Origin: Psychrobacter sp. UBA5136
GTDB lineage: Bacteria; Pseudomonadota; Gammaproteobacteria; Pseudomonadales; Moraxellaceae
Assembly (NCBI RefSeq): GCF_002414005.1
Contig: NZ_DHYG01000054.1
Location: 44,471-108,470 of the forward strand
DNA length: 64,000 nucleotides
Direction of reading: 5' to 3'
Positions 28,830 to 38,556 of the stretch are shown piece by piece. Every line of letters begins with the position of its first letter. Within the stretch, counting starts at the first letter, position 1. The notes beneath the pieces are model-generated. The model saw only the letters and a list, made by a program, of their open reading frames with translations. It was not told the origin of the DNA and searched no databases. The translations under genes and the position numbers were made by a program.

Positions 28830-29540
28830 CTAACCTGCTTGATCGATAAGTAAATCGCGTAGATGACCAATGGCTTTAGTTGGATTTAAGCCTTTTGGAC
28901 ACACTGAAACGCAGTTCATAATACCGCGGCAACGGAACAAGCTAAACGGATCTTCCAAACGCGCTAGACGAGCACGGATATCGGTATCGCGGCTGTCAGA
29001 AACGAAACGGTTGGCGTTCAATAGGGCTGCTGGTCCCAAGAATTTATCAGGGTTCCACCAGAACGATGGGCAGCTGGTTGAACAACAAGCGCATAAAATA
29101 CACTCGTACAAACCGTTTAATTTTTCACGTTGCTCAGGTGACTGCAAACGCTCTGTTGCGGGCGCTGGCTGGTCATTGATTAAGAACGGATGAACTTTTT
29201 CGTACTGCTCGTAAAATTGGTTCATGTCGACGACCAAATCACGAACCACGGGTAAACCTGGTAATGGACGAACCGTTACTTTTTCAGGCAAGGTGTTCAT
29301 GTTAATCAAACATGCCAGACCATTTTTACCATTGATATTCATGCCATCAGAACCGCAGATGCCTTCACGGCACGAGCGACGGAAAGTAAGGGTTTCATCT
29401 TCTTTCTTTAGGCGTAATAACACGTCAAGCAACATACGATCTGAGTCCAAAAGCTCAATCGTATAGGTTTGCATGCGCGGTGCTGCGTCCACATCAGGAT
29501 CGTAGCGATAGATTTCGATGGTGCGAGTACCTCGGCTCAT
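28830..29540 (-). CDS. sdhB: Succinate dehydrogenase iron-sulfur subunit
   Basis: SdhB carries electrons from the flavin of SdhA to ubiquinone through three Fe-S clusters. The cysteines are visible as CREGICGSDGMNINGKNGLAC (2Fe-2S), CILCACCSTSCPSFWW (4Fe-4S) and CRGIMNCVSVCPKGLNP (3Fe-4S). The start at 29540 is chosen because GGAG lies 9 bases upstream; a GTG five codons earlier would swallow that site. This gives 236 residues, near the family norm. It is the last gene of sdhCDAB. Confidence 0.95.
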   Translation of the reverse strand: MSRGTRTIEIYRYDPDVDAAPRMQTYTIELLDSDRMLLDVLLRLKKEDETLTFRRSCREGICGSDGMNINGKNGLACLINMNTLPEKVTVRPLPGLPVVRDLVVDMNQFYEQYEKVHPFLINDQPAPATERLQSPEQREKLNGLYECILCACCSTSCPSFWWNPDKFLGPAALLNANRFVSDSRDTDIRARLARLEDPFSLFRCRGIMNCVSVCPKGLNPTKAIGHLRDLLIDQAG

Positions 29541-29726
29541 AATGCTAAACTCCACACATTGGTGATGGCGGGCAGATAAGCGTGCAGTCTAGAGACTGTA
29601 TTTATCAGCGTTAGTATGACTACATCATAGCGCTGATAACGGCTTATCGCTGGCGCTCACCTTTTAATAAATGAATAAGGGATAAAACGTTAATTCTATG
29701 TATATACAAAACTGTATAGACCAGAA

Positions 29727-31577
29727 TTAATAAACGCGAACTTTTGGCTCGACATAATCAACGGTCAATGGCACTTTACGCACAGGCTTATAGATAATAC
29801 GGTTGCCTTCAGAATACCATAGGGTATGCTTCATCCAGTCATTATCGTTACGGCCGTTTGGTGCGTATTCATCATCTTCTGGGCGGTCATAGTCAGAAAC
29901 ACTGTGCGCGCCGCGGCTTTCATGACGGTTAGCGGCCGATATCATCGTCGCTTTTGCCACTTCGTACAAGTTTGCCACTTCAAAGGCTTCAATACGCGCG
30001 GTGTTAAAGACTTGTGATTTATCAGCCAAATGGATTTGGTCAATTTTTTCACCAAGCGCTAGAATTTTTTCAACGCCTTCGTCCATCAGCGCCTGCGTAC
30101 GGAATACACTGGCATGTTTTTGCATAATGGCGCGAATCTCGTCAGCCACGTCTTGTGCATTGTAGCCTTCTGTAGATTTTTGCAATTTATCTAAACGGCG
30201 CACGGTAAAGTCAAGCACGTGTGGATCAAGTGGCTTGTAGTTATGGTCGGCATGATGGAATTCATCAACGATATGCTTACCAGCAGCGCGGCCAAAGACC
30301 AATAAATCAAGTAGCGAGTTGGTACCTAAACGGTTGGCACCGTGCACACTGACGCAGGCACACTCACCGATTGCATAAAGACCTTTAACGACGTTGCCTT
30401 TAGCGTATAAACCGTCTTCATCGGTGCCCGCTTCTAGATCCGGTACAATCACCTGACCATGAATCGTGGTTGGAATACCGCCCATCATATAGTGAATGGT
30501 TGGGATAACCGGAATTGGCTCTTTGGTGATATCAACGTTGGCGAAGTTTTTACCAATCTCAAAGACTGATGGCAGACGCTTCATGATGGTTTCAACACCC
30601 AAATGGGTCATATCCATCACGATATGGTCAGCGTTTGGACCACAGCCGCGACCTTCTTTGATTTCTTGGTCCATCGAGCGTGATACCAAATCACGCGGTG
30701 CCAAATCTTTAACGGTTGGGGCATAACGCTCCATAAAGGCTTCGCCATCTTTATTACGCAAGATAGCGCCTTCACCGCGGCAACCTTCGGTCAACAGTAC
30801 GCCGGCACCATGAACGCCCGTTGGGTGGAACTGCCAAAATTCCATATCTTGTAGTGGAATACCAGCGCGAACCGCCATGCCAATACCGTCACCAGTATTG
30901 ATATAAGCGTTGGTAGAAGCCGCAAAGATACGACCAGCACCGCCTGTCGCTAGTACAGTAATCGGTGATTGGAATACCGCAACCGTACCTGTTTCTTGCT
31001 CAATCGCGATAACGCCGTTGATGTTACCCGCGTCGTCTTTGATCAAATCAAGTGCAATCCACTCAATAAAGAACTCAGTACCTTGCTGGAGGTTCTTTTG
31101 ATAAAGCGTATGTAGTAGCGCGTGACCAGTACGGTCAGCAGCGGCACAAGCACGTTGTACGGCTTTTTCGCCATAGTTTGAGGTATGACCACCAAATGGA
31201 CGCTGATAAATCGTGCCATCTTCGTTACGGTCAAACGGCATACCCATGTGCTCAAGCTCATACACCACTTTTGGCGCTTCACGGCACATGTATTCAATGG
31301 CGTCTTGGTCACCTAACCAATCTGACCCTTTAACGGTGTCATAAAAGTGAAAGTGCCAGTTGTCATTACTCATGTTACCCAAACTTGCCCCAATACCGCC
31401 CTGCGCTGCAACGGTGTGCGAGCGGGTTGGGAATACTTTGGTTAAAACTGCAACCTTCATGCCTGCTTCGGCTAAATGCAATGAAGCACGCATACCTGAG
31501 CCGCCGCCACCAACGATGACCGCGTCATAGTTCAGGGTTTTAATATTGCTAATGGTATTATCTTGTCTAGTTGCCAT
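29727..31577 (-). CDS. sdhA: Succinate dehydrogenase flavoprotein subunit
   Basis: SdhA oxidises succinate with covalently bound FAD. The FAD loop is VIVGGGGSGMRASLHLAEAG, the flavinylated histidine is in TRSHTVAAQGGIGASLGN, and the active-site regions are FWQFHPTGVHGAGVLLTEG and HMMGGIPT-type sequence at HYMMGGIPTTIHG. The C-terminal part contains ESRGAHSVSDYDRPEDDE. At 616 residues it is full length. A 429-base gap separates it from sdhD and 186 bases separate it from sdhB, both unusually wide for this operon. Confidence 0.97.
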   Translation of the reverse strand: MATRQDNTISNIKTLNYDAVIVGGGGSGMRASLHLAEAGMKVAVLTKVFPTRSHTVAAQGGIGASLGNMSNDNWHFHFYDTVKGSDWLGDQDAIEYMCREAPKVVYELEHMGMPFDRNEDGTIYQRPFGGHTSNYGEKAVQRACAAADRTGHALLHTLYQKNLQQGTEFFIEWIALDLIKDDAGNINGVIAIEQETGTVAVFQSPITVLATGGAGRIFAASTNAYINTGDGIGMAVRAGIPLQDMEFWQFHPTGVHGAGVLLTEGCRGEGAILRNKDGEAFMERYAPTVKDLAPRDLVSRSMDQEIKEGRGCGPNADHIVMDMTHLGVETIMKRLPSVFEIGKNFANVDITKEPIPVIPTIHYMMGGIPTTIHGQVIVPDLEAGTDEDGLYAKGNVVKGLYAIGECACVSVHGANRLGTNSLLDLLVFGRAAGKHIVDEFHHADHNYKPLDPHVLDFTVRRLDKLQKSTEGYNAQDVADEIRAIMQKHASVFRTQALMDEGVEKILALGEKIDQIHLADKSQVFNTARIEAFEVANLYEVAKATMISAANRHESRGAHSVSDYDRPEDDEYAPNGRNDNDWMKHTLWYSEGNRIIYKPVRKVPLTVDYVEPKVRVY

Positions 31578-32006
31578 TACGGTTTTCCTAATGCCTGTTA
31601 ATGCTTAGAAGTAAATAAAAAGGTTGGTTTGCATCCTATCATGTGGCAACGCGTGCTAATTTTTGCGCTAACGCTACTGACAATAACCGCAGTAATCACA
31701 ACAATCACAAACAACCTTTAACCACTTAAATTGCATATCTATCGTTATATTGGGCTTGCTCACTTACTTAACAATAATGCACTTATCTAATATTTAAGTG
31801 ACGGGTTAAATCAGTGGACGCCCAACGCTATGATTGGCTCTGCCTATTTTGGCTACTAACGGATTTTTTATCCCTAACTGTTTTTACATAAGCAAAAATC
31901 GCTCATGCTGTCAGGTTGCTCCGTCATTATTCATCAATATTAAGCTTATAAACACTTAATACTTATAAATATTCAATGAATAAAAATCTAAAAATATGAT
32001 TTATGG
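31578..32006. other. 429-base gap inside the sdh operon (sdhD-sdhA)
   Basis: No gene is seen. Just after the sdhD stop there is a loose 16/17-base duplication sharing CTTATAAA (31943-31974), followed by AT-rich sequence. A gap this wide inside sdhCDAB is uncommon and could hold an internal promoter or processing site. No clear terminator was found. Confidence 0.5.
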
Positions 32007-32414
32007 TTAAACAGCAACAACACCGAAGCCGTTACCCCAAAAAATCATAATGCCCCAAAATAGGAAGACTAAAATAGCGATAATCATCAATGTTTGTAGC
32101 ACTAAACGCAGTTTGGGCGCACTTTCACCCATCTTGCCAGAGGTAATATAGTCAGTAAATACTGTCCACATTCCCACCCACGCGTGACCAGCTAAAGCCA
32201 AAATGGCCACTAAGCTAAACAGACGCATCGGTAAACTGGTCATAAAATCAGACCATTCAACGAAGCTCACATCACCATGCATTAAAAAGAAGCCCAGCAT
32301 CACCACACTATATACGGCCAAAATTACCGCACTGATACGCTGAACCATCCAATCTCGTGTGCCTGACCCTGTCAGACCAGTGGCGCTTTTGATTCCTGAA
32401 TCATTTTTTATCAT
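32007..32414 (-). CDS. sdhD: Succinate dehydrogenase membrane anchor subunit
   Basis: A 135-residue protein with three hydrophobic segments (about 20-40, 56-78 and 102-128) that anchors succinate dehydrogenase and helps bind quinone and haem b. Family signatures are RDWMVQRISAVILA and the His/Gly of GHAWVGMWTVFTDY. The start codon overlaps the sdhC stop in the sequence TAATG, a standard coupling arrangement; an in-frame start five codons upstream is less likely. Confidence 0.93.
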   Translation of the reverse strand: MIKNDSGIKSATGLTGSGTRDWMVQRISAVILAVYSVVMLGFFLMHGDVSFVEWSDFMTSLPMRLFSLVAILALAGHAWVGMWTVFTDYITSGKMGESAPKLRLVLQTLMIIAILVFLFWGIMIFWGNGFGVVAV

Positions 32415-32800
32415 TAGAACATCACCCATACAAATGACGCGACAATTAAAATCGCTGCAATCACTAAGCTGACAACAGACACCATACGTGCCGATTTCAA
32501 CTCTTCGTGTTGACCATTATCAGCAAATAAATGCTTGACGCCCATCACAAAGTGATAAGCGATGGCGGCGACGAAAATCCACGCTAAAAAGCGCACAAAG
32601 ACATTGTCAAACACGGTTTCAAAGCTCTCAGGCGACGCCAAAGAATTTTGTAATAACCACAGCATGACAGGAATAAGTAGAAATAAAACAACGCCAGAGA
32701 TGCGATGCAAGATTGAAGCAATCGCAATCGGTGAGCTATTTACGCTCAACACTTGGCTTAAGGGTAGATTAATAGGTCGGTTGCTTTTCACAGCGGGCAT
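32414..32800 (-). CDS. sdhC: Succinate dehydrogenase cytochrome b556 subunit
   Basis: SdhC binds haem b and ubiquinone with SdhD. The signature NRPINLPLSQVL is at the N-terminus, SILHRISGVVLFL carries the quinone-site Ser/Arg, and the haem ligand His is in YHFVMGVKHLFAD. Three transmembrane segments are evident in 128 residues. The ATG at 32800 fits family N-termini; a GTG 12 codons upstream at 32836 is the alternative, since the strong AGGAG lies between the two at an awkward distance. It is the first gene of sdhCDAB and is divergent from gltA. Confidence 0.92.
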   Translation of the reverse strand: MPAVKSNRPINLPLSQVLSVNSSPIAIASILHRISGVVLFLLIPVMLWLLQNSLASPESFETVFDNVFVRFLAWIFVAAIAYHFVMGVKHLFADNGQHEELKSARMVSVVSLVIAAILIVASFVWVMF

Positions 32801-33969
32801 CCTTTTTGCGGTTATACTCCTGTATCTACTATCCACGCTTTATAGCCATACTATTTATAAAAATACTATTCTATAAGCGGTAAGCAACACATGAGATGAA
32901 TAAAGTAAGGAAGGGCTAGCTGACGTTATTTAATTTGCGCTAAATAGTAAAGGCAGACAAAGTCTCATTCAAGGTTTAGATAGAGTCTATTCATGTCATG
33001 GAGACTATGGCCATAGCGACAGTTTATTGAGTTGCTATTTAGACAGTTTCCATTTATAAAGTGCTTATAGACTTCCCATATAGCTCGTTGAACTGATCGC
33101 CCCTTTCTACACCGTCATCCACGCGCTTTATGACAATAAAGGCGCAGCATAAAGTACATAGTAGGGGATAAATCGATTAACTATTCTATTTTTACGGGTT
33201 TCCATCAACAAAAAAGATAACGCCATAGGGTCATCGGTAAATGAGCATTTTTTATTAACGCAAACTTCACTGTTGACTATTTAAAAATAGAACAGTTAAC
33301 AAGAATATTCAAACGATAAGCTAGGTTTTAGTCTATAAACCGAACAGTCAACCATAACAAAGTATAAGTAAAGCTAGGCTTTAACAATGACTTAATTAAA
33401 GCGACCTATCCATTTGCGCAAAGCTAGTGCCAGTTAAATCCCTCTAATTATAAAATGACTGCGCCTTAATTACAAATTTATCCCCTAAATAGTGGTTATC
33501 GAAGATTATTTAACAAAAAGCTAGCTATTGGACCTACGAATTTATTAATATTGGTCTTTTAGCATCCTTCGCAAATCCAAAGCAATTGGTCGGTTACTCA
33601 TACTCTGTCTGTGGCATAGTACATCGCTTTAAATATTAAGCCCGCGTATTTTGCTATAAAACCTTTATTATTATACTGTTAATGATAATCATTACGCCGA
33701 TAGTAAAGGCAGAACTTAAAGAGAGCTTATAGTGAAATTACCAAATAGACATATTTTGATACAAAGTTTACAGTCGTTTAGCACGACTAAAGCACCCCTA
33801 TTACAGACATTACTGCTAAAAGTCTTTTCAAAACTTAAGTAATAACTGCTAATATAGCCTGCATATTAAATGGGTCACATTTATTTTGGCCGTTTGACTA
33901 GTGATGACGCGAGGGTATGCGTCGATATATTTTTATTCCAACAAGTTAAAAAACAATGGAGAGCAATTT
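32801..33969. other. 1.17-kb divergent regulatory region between sdhC and gltA
   Basis: No credible gene is seen. The region must hold the promoters of sdhCDAB and gltA. It contains a Fur-box-like palindrome (33678-33696), a perfect AGTCGT/ACGACT hairpin at about 33772-33788 and two copies of the 12-mer TAGGGGATAAAT in opposite orientation (33162-33173 and 33477-33488). The length is well above what two promoters need, so a small RNA gene is possible. Confidence 0.6.
33678..33696. promoter_or_regulatory. Fur-box-like palindrome upstream of gltA
   Basis: The 19-mer GTTAATGATAATCATTACG matches the classical Fur box GATAATGATAATCATTATC at 16 of 19 positions and has the 7-1-7 core TAATGAT-A-ATCATTA intact. 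A possible promoter (TTGCTA at 33651 and TATACT at 33672) lies immediately upstream and would be covered by bound Fur. It is 274 bases before the gltA start, so it may control gltA, sdhC or an unseen transcript. Confidence 0.65.
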
Positions 33970-35250
33970 ATGGCTGACAACAATGCCAAACTAAGCGTAA
34001 ATGGTGAAGAATACGAGCTTCCTATTATTGAAGGTACATTAGGGCGTCCAGTTATCGATGTTGCTGCTCTACAAGATTCAGGTTTTTGGTCTTATGACCC
34101 TGGTTTTAAAGTAACGGCTCCTGTTGAATCTAAGATTACTTATATTGATGGCGGTAAAGGTGAGCTATTACACCGCGGCTACCCTATCGACCAGTTAGCA
34201 AACAATGCTGAATATTTAGAAGTGGCGTATGCTCTGATTCATGGCGATCTGCCTAACGCTGAGCAAAAAGCAGATTTCTATGAAAAAGTCCGTAAACACA
34301 CGGGCGTTCATGACCAATTGCGTAAATTCTTTGAAGGTTTCCGCCGTGACGCCCATCCAATGGCGATTATGGTTGGGGTCGTTGGTGCATTATCGGCGTT
34401 TTATCATGACAATTTAGACGTGAGCAACGAAGCACACCGTGAAATCACTGCTATTCGCCTAATTGCTAAAATGCCAACGCTTGCGGCAATGAGTTATAAA
34501 TACTCGCAAGGCGAACCCTTCATGTATCCACGTAATGATTTTAATTACGCAGAAAACTTCTTATACATGATGTTTGCCACCCCTGCTGATGTTGACTATG
34601 AGCCAAACGACGTCATCACCCGCGCGATGGACAAAATCTTTACCTTGCATGCTGACCACGAACAAAACGCGTCAACGTCTACCGTCCGTCTAGCAGGTTC
34701 TACTGGTGCCAACCCTTATGCTTGTATCGCTGCGGGTATCGCTGCCCTTTGGGGCCCATCACATGGCGGCGCCAACGAAGCCGTACTTGAAATGCTAGAT
34801 GAAATCGGTACTGTAGAAAACGTCCCTGAATTCATGGAAAAAGTGAAAAGCCGCGAAGTAAAACTGATGGGCTTTGGTCACCGTGTTTACAAAAACTTTG
34901 ACCCACGCGCCCAAGTCATGAAAGAGACTTGTGACGAAGTATTGGCTGCGTTGGGCATCAACGATCCTAAGCTTGAGCTTGCGATGGAACTTGAGAAAAT
35001 TGCTCTAGAAGACCCATACTTCGTTGAGCGCAACTTGTATCCAAACGTTGATTTCTACTCTGGCATTATCTTAAAAGCCATCGGTATCCCAACGTCAATG
35101 TTTACCGTTATTTTCTCTCTAGCGCGTACTTCTGGTTGGATCAGCCACTGGTTAGAGATGCACAGCGCACCGTTCAAAATCGGTCGCCCACGTCAGTTAT
35201 ATACGGGTGAAACGAAACGTGAGTTCGTTAAAGTTGAAGACCGCAAATAG
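33970..35250 (+). CDS. gltA: Citrate synthase (type II, hexameric)
   Basis: GltA condenses oxaloacetate with acetyl-CoA. The 426-residue protein has the type II features: [20 protein letters not shown] near the start, the catalytic histidines in [19 protein letters not shown] and [14 protein letters not shown], and [13 protein letters not shown] ending at [14 protein letters not shown]. The start at 33970 has GGAG nine bases upstream; an earlier in-frame ATG would add 23 atypical residues. It is divergent from sdhCDAB and ends at a strong terminator. Confidence 0.96.
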   Translation: MADNNAKLSVNGEEYELPIIEGTLGRPVIDVAALQDSGFWSYDPGFKVTAPVESKITYIDGGKGELLHRGYPIDQLANNAEYLEVAYALIHGDLPNAEQKADFYEKVRKHTGVHDQLRKFFEGFRRDAHPMAIMVGVVGALSAFYHDNLDVSNEAHREITAIRLIAKMPTLAAMSYKYSQGEPFMYPRNDFNYAENFLYMMFATPADVDYEPNDVITRAMDKIFTLHADHEQNASTSTVRLAGSTGANPYACIAAGIAALWGPSHGGANEAVLEMLDEIGTVENVPEFMEKVKSREVKLMGFGHRVYKNFDPRAQVMKETCDEVLAALGINDPKLELAMELEKIALEDPYFVERNLYPNVDFYSGIILKAIGIPTSMFTVIFSLARTSGWISHWLEMHSAPFKIGRPRQLYTGETKREFVKVEDRK

Positions 35251-35274
35251 TAAACAGTTATTAGTAGCATATAC

Positions 35275-35306
35275 AAAAATCCCGCTAACGTAGCGGGATT
35301 TTTTAT
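35275..35306 (+). terminator. Terminator after gltA
   Basis: AAAAATCCCGCTA pairs with TAGCGGGATTTTT around a tight loop, followed by further T. It may also serve the convergent lipoprotein gene. Confidence 0.9.
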
Positions 35307-35341
35307 GGTCTAAATTTAATAAAGTGATGATTACTTATGCT

Positions 35342-36331
35342 TTATTGGAATTCTTTTAACGTCTGCTCGTATTTGGCGATTTGTTCGTCATAACCTTTAA
35401 TAGTTTCATTAAATTTTGCCATCAGCCTTTCAAACTCTTGCTGTTGATCGACTTTCATTTGCTGCATATCGAGTACTTGTTGGGCTTCAATTTGCTCCCA
35501 AACTTGGTGTTGGATAATCAAACGTGCCAGCGCTGGACTTTTTGCACTCAGTCGACCCGCAATTTCTGCGTGTTCAAATAGCTGCGGCACCAATGTCGCT
35601 ATATTAATCAAAGTATCAACCTCTTCAGCAATAAGCGGCGTCGTCACCGGCTGATAAAGCGCTTCCATCGCTTGCTGATAGCGCTCTATCAACTGCTCTT
35701 CTGACAACATCACCGGTTTACGCGGCTCAAGACTGATACGCTTAAGCACGGTTAAATCGCGCTCGCCAACTTCCGTACTGGTATTGATATCCGTATTCGT
35801 ATCCGTATCCGTATCCGTAGCATTGTCATTGGCAGAAGCGCTAGCGACAGCAGATTTATCATTAGTGGCTTGGGCAGAGTTTGGATTATTTACCACTGCG
35901 TCAGGCGAGCTATTATTAGTCGCTGAATTATTATTTTCGGTAGCGTCAGCCTTATTATCAGGGCTATCAAGCAATAAATCGTTGCCACTGTCGGACGCAT
36001 CTGCCGCTTGTAGCGACTCATATTCTGCTTGTAAGCGCTGCTGCAATCCTTGCGCTTGGGCAACATATAAAGGCTGAAATTGTTCGATGCGCGCCGCAGC
36101 AGAGTCACTTTTACGCATCGGCTGACTGTCTTCTGCAGCGGTTTTCTCTCTAGTTTGACTAGACTCGGGCACCGGTTCTTCTGCCGCTTGCTGCTGACAG
36201 CCACTTAACAACAAAATCCCAGTCATGGCGGCGGCGAGCAATGTTGGGGCCTGCTGCGAGCGAAATATGCCTTTATTGATAGAGCGATGATGAGTATCAA
36301 TGTCAGGTTTTACTGATAAAATTTTAAACAT
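35342..36331 (-). CDS. Putative lipoprotein with coiled-coil C-terminus, function unknown
   Basis: A 329-residue protein with a lipoprotein signal: hydrophobic LLAAAMTGILL followed by the lipobox LSGC (cysteine at about residue 45), after an unusually long basic N-terminus. The mature part begins with an acidic/Gln-rich stretch, continues through a long Asn/Asp/Ser/Thr-rich linker that includes a run of Asp-Thr pairs encoded by a hexanucleotide repeat, and ends in a Gln/Glu/Lys-rich helix likely to form a coiled coil. I do not recognise the family. The protein should sit on the periplasmic side of a membrane. It is alone on its strand, convergent with gltA. Confidence 0.75.
   Translation of the reverse strand: MFKILSVKPDIDTHHRSINKGIFRSQQAPTLLAAAMTGILLLSGCQQQAAEEPVPESSQTREKTAAEDSQPMRKSDSAAARIEQFQPLYVAQAQGLQQRLQAEYESLQAADASDSGNDLLLDSPDNKADATENNNSATNNSSPDAVVNNPNSAQATNDKSAVASASANDNATDTDTDTNTDINTSTEVGERDLTVLKRISLEPRKPVMLSEEQLIERYQQAMEALYQPVTTPLIAEEVDTLINIATLVPQLFEHAEIAGRLSAKSPALARLIIQHQVWEQIEAQQVLDMQQMKVDQQQEFERLMAKFNETIKGYDEQIAKYEQTLKEFQ
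35786..35819. repeat. Hexanucleotide repeat in the lipoprotein gene
   Basis: About five to six copies of the 6-mer CGTATC (one with a T substitution) in a row. It encodes alternating Asp and Thr/Asn on the minus strand. A change in copy number would keep the reading frame and only change linker length. Confidence 0.8.
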
Positions 36332-36510
36332 CTGAGTTCATATCCTTATTAAAAGCAATTCGCTTATATACTGGGGCTACTAGATATTTTATTTTTCTAT
36401 ATCTCTAGCAGCTTGTTATTATTATAAAAAGGTTCAGTCATCATATAAATATTACAGGATAAAAGAAAGAATAAACTTTAAATGTGCTGTTAGTATCACC
36501 ATTGCTAGTA

Positions 36511-37011
36511 TTATCGAGCGTTTGCAGTTAGAAAAGGAATACAAGCCTCAAAATCGCGACAATCGCGACCATGATGACGGCTGACGAAATAATCTTGTAC
36601 CATTCTAGCCTGCTGCTCGATACCGTAGTTAAAAAACGGCTTGCCAGCTTCAAGCACATAAGCATAGCGGCGATTAACAATAGCGCCGCGCACGACTTTA
36701 AGTCCTTGCTGCAATTGCCAAACGTGGGTCAATTCATGGATAAGCCAGCTTTGCTTACTTAGGGATAATTGGCTAAAATCTATGACCCAGTCTGCCGGAT
36801 GAAAATAAATATTGCCATTGGGACTAACGGCATAATTTTTTAGTACCCAGCAGGCGGTTTTAAGCTGAACCGTATCAAGCTCGATACTATCGCCGAACAC
36901 GGAACGTGCCAGCGCTATCTCACCAGCAGTCAGCTTACGGGAGCGCTGCTGGTTGCTTTTAGAAGACATGGTACGCTTAAATAAACGCTTGAAAGTCGTC
37001 TGCAGCCGCAT
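36511..37011 (-). CDS. Small zincin-like protein with HExxH motif (DUF4157/Rhs-associated type)
   Basis: A 166-residue protein containing the metalloprotease motif HELTH (H92, E93, H96) in SWLIHELTHVWQLQQG and a plausible third ligand, E132, in YGIEQQARMVQDYF. This arrangement resembles small zincins often annotated as Rhs/Vgr-related or DUF4157-like. There is no signal peptide. No Rhs, VgrG or toxin gene is adjacent; the neighbours are an unrelated lipoprotein and rarA. Peptidase activity is likely from the motif, the target unknown. A second in-frame ATG at codon 15 could be the true start. Confidence 0.7.
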   Translation of the reverse strand: MRLQTTFKRLFKRTMSSKSNQQRSRKLTAGEIALARSVFGDSIELDTVQLKTACWVLKNYAVSPNGNIYFHPADWVIDFSQLSLSKQSWLIHELTHVWQLQQGLKVVRGAIVNRRYAYVLEAGKPFFNYGIEQQARMVQDYFVSRHHGRDCRDFEACIPFLTANAR

Positions 37012-37260
37012 TAGTGTCTTACCTTTACTTGTTGTGCATCTTATACTGATGGTTGATGATTTATAATCATTAATAAACCATTAATGAGGCTATAAACCCG
37101 AAAATAAAGCGCTTAAGACATAAGCTGTACACTTAGCTGACTTTTATTAACGTAAATCTGCGTTAGCCTAGCTAGAATATGTCGTCTTTTTCAGCGTCAA
37201 GCTTAGAATAAATATATCACCTCATAAAATTAAAAGCGATTTACTGTATAAGAGTCTCCT

Positions 37261-38556
37261 ATGCCGCCCAATTTTCATGCCGATACTCCCCTTGCCCAGC
37301 GTATGCGCCCTACATCGCTCGACGCTATTATTGGTCAAGAGCACCTGTTAGCAGCAGGCGCACCTTTACGGCGTTTGGTGGAGCAAGGACACCTGCCGTC
37401 GATTATTTTGCATGGCGAAGCAGGCATTGGTAAAACCACCATCGCCATGCTGTTAGCCGATGCCGTTGGCAGGCCGTTTCATGCGTTATCGGCCTTAAAT
37501 ACCGGCGTGAAGCAATTACGTGAAGTGTTAGAAACAAAGGATTCATTAAGTTTTGAGTCGCCCGTGGTATTTATCGATGAAATACACCGTTTTAATAAAG
37601 CGCAGCAAGATGCGCTACTTGGCGCCGTAGAGTCTGGCGATATTACGTTAATTGGCGCGACGACGGAAAACCCATCATTTAGTGTGAATAACGCGCTGTT
37701 ATCCCGCTGCCAAGTGTATCGTTTAGAGCCGCTAACGTCTGAGCAAATCAGCGCCGTATTGCAGCGCGCGCTATCAGAAGACAATATCCTTAAAAATCTA
37801 AGCGTTGATTTGCAAGCGCAGGACACAATTAGCCAGTTGGCACACGGTGATGCCAGAAAAGCGCTCAATTTATTAGAGCTTGCCATTCAAACGGCAGATA
37901 CAGATACCAAGCAGTCGCCATTAATCATTGATGATGAATCGGTCGCCCGCGTCGCCCAAACGGCACTCGTGCGCTACGATAAAGATGGCGAACAGCATTA
38001 TGATATTGTCTCTGCCATGATAAAGTCCGTACGCGGCTCTGACCCAGATGCAGCGCTTTATTGGATGGCGCGGATGCTGGTTGGCGGCGAGCCTGCTGAT
38101 TTTATTGCGCGGCGTTTGGTGATTTTGGCCAGTGAAGATATTGGCAATGCCAATCCAAACGCCCTACTTCTTGCCGATGCTGCACTGCGTAGTGTGCAGT
38201 CCATTGGCATGCCAGAAGCGCGCATTATCTTGGGACAAGTGGTGGTGTATCTGGCAACCAGCGCCAAAAGCAACAGCACCTATAAAGCCATCAATGCGGC
38301 GATGGTGCTAGCAGAAAAAGACGCCTCGCCTGTACCGCTACACTTGCGTAATGGCGTGACCAAATTGATGCGCAATCAAGGCTACGGCGAAGGTTATGTA
38401 TACCCGCACAACTATCCCAATCATTATTATCCGCAAAGTTATCTGCCGGATAATTTAGTTGGTACCCGTTTTTATGAATTTGCTGACAATCAACGTGAGC
38501 AACACAGCAAGCAGTTTATGGACTGGCTAAAAAACCAAGCGGCCAGTAATGAATAA
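37261..38556 (+). CDS. rarA: Replication-associated recombination protein RarA (MgsA)
   Basis: RarA is an AAA+ ATPase related to clamp loaders that acts at stalled replication forks. The N-terminal signature LAQRMRPTSLDAIIGQEHLL is followed by Walker A GEAGIGKT (residues 52-59), Walker B VVFIDEIHRFNKAQQD, sensor 1 IGATTENPSF and the C-terminal tetramerisation region with MARMLVGGEPADFIARRLVI and ASEDIGNANP. At 431 residues it is full length. It stands alone on the plus strand. Confidence 0.94.
   Translation: MPPNFHADTPLAQRMRPTSLDAIIGQEHLLAAGAPLRRLVEQGHLPSIILHGEAGIGKTTIAMLLADAVGRPFHALSALNTGVKQLREVLETKDSLSFESPVVFIDEIHRFNKAQQDALLGAVESGDITLIGATTENPSFSVNNALLSRCQVYRLEPLTSEQISAVLQRALSEDNILKNLSVDLQAQDTISQLAHGDARKALNLLELAIQTADTDTKQSPLIIDDESVARVAQTALVRYDKDGEQHYDIVSAMIKSVRGSDPDAALYWMARMLVGGEPADFIARRLVILASEDIGNANPNALLLADAALRSVQSIGMPEARIILGQVVVYLATSAKSNSTYKAINAAMVLAEKDASPVPLHLRNGVTKLMRNQGYGEGYVYPHNYPNHYYPQSYLPDNLVGTRFYEFADNQREQHSKQFMDWLKNQAASNE

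Noticed and set aside
33162..33488. Large inverted repeat formed by AAGGCGCAG and TAGGGGATAAAT in the sdhC-gltA region
   Set aside because: The two motifs occur in swapped order, so they do not form one continuous inverted repeat; noted only as short repeated 12-mers.
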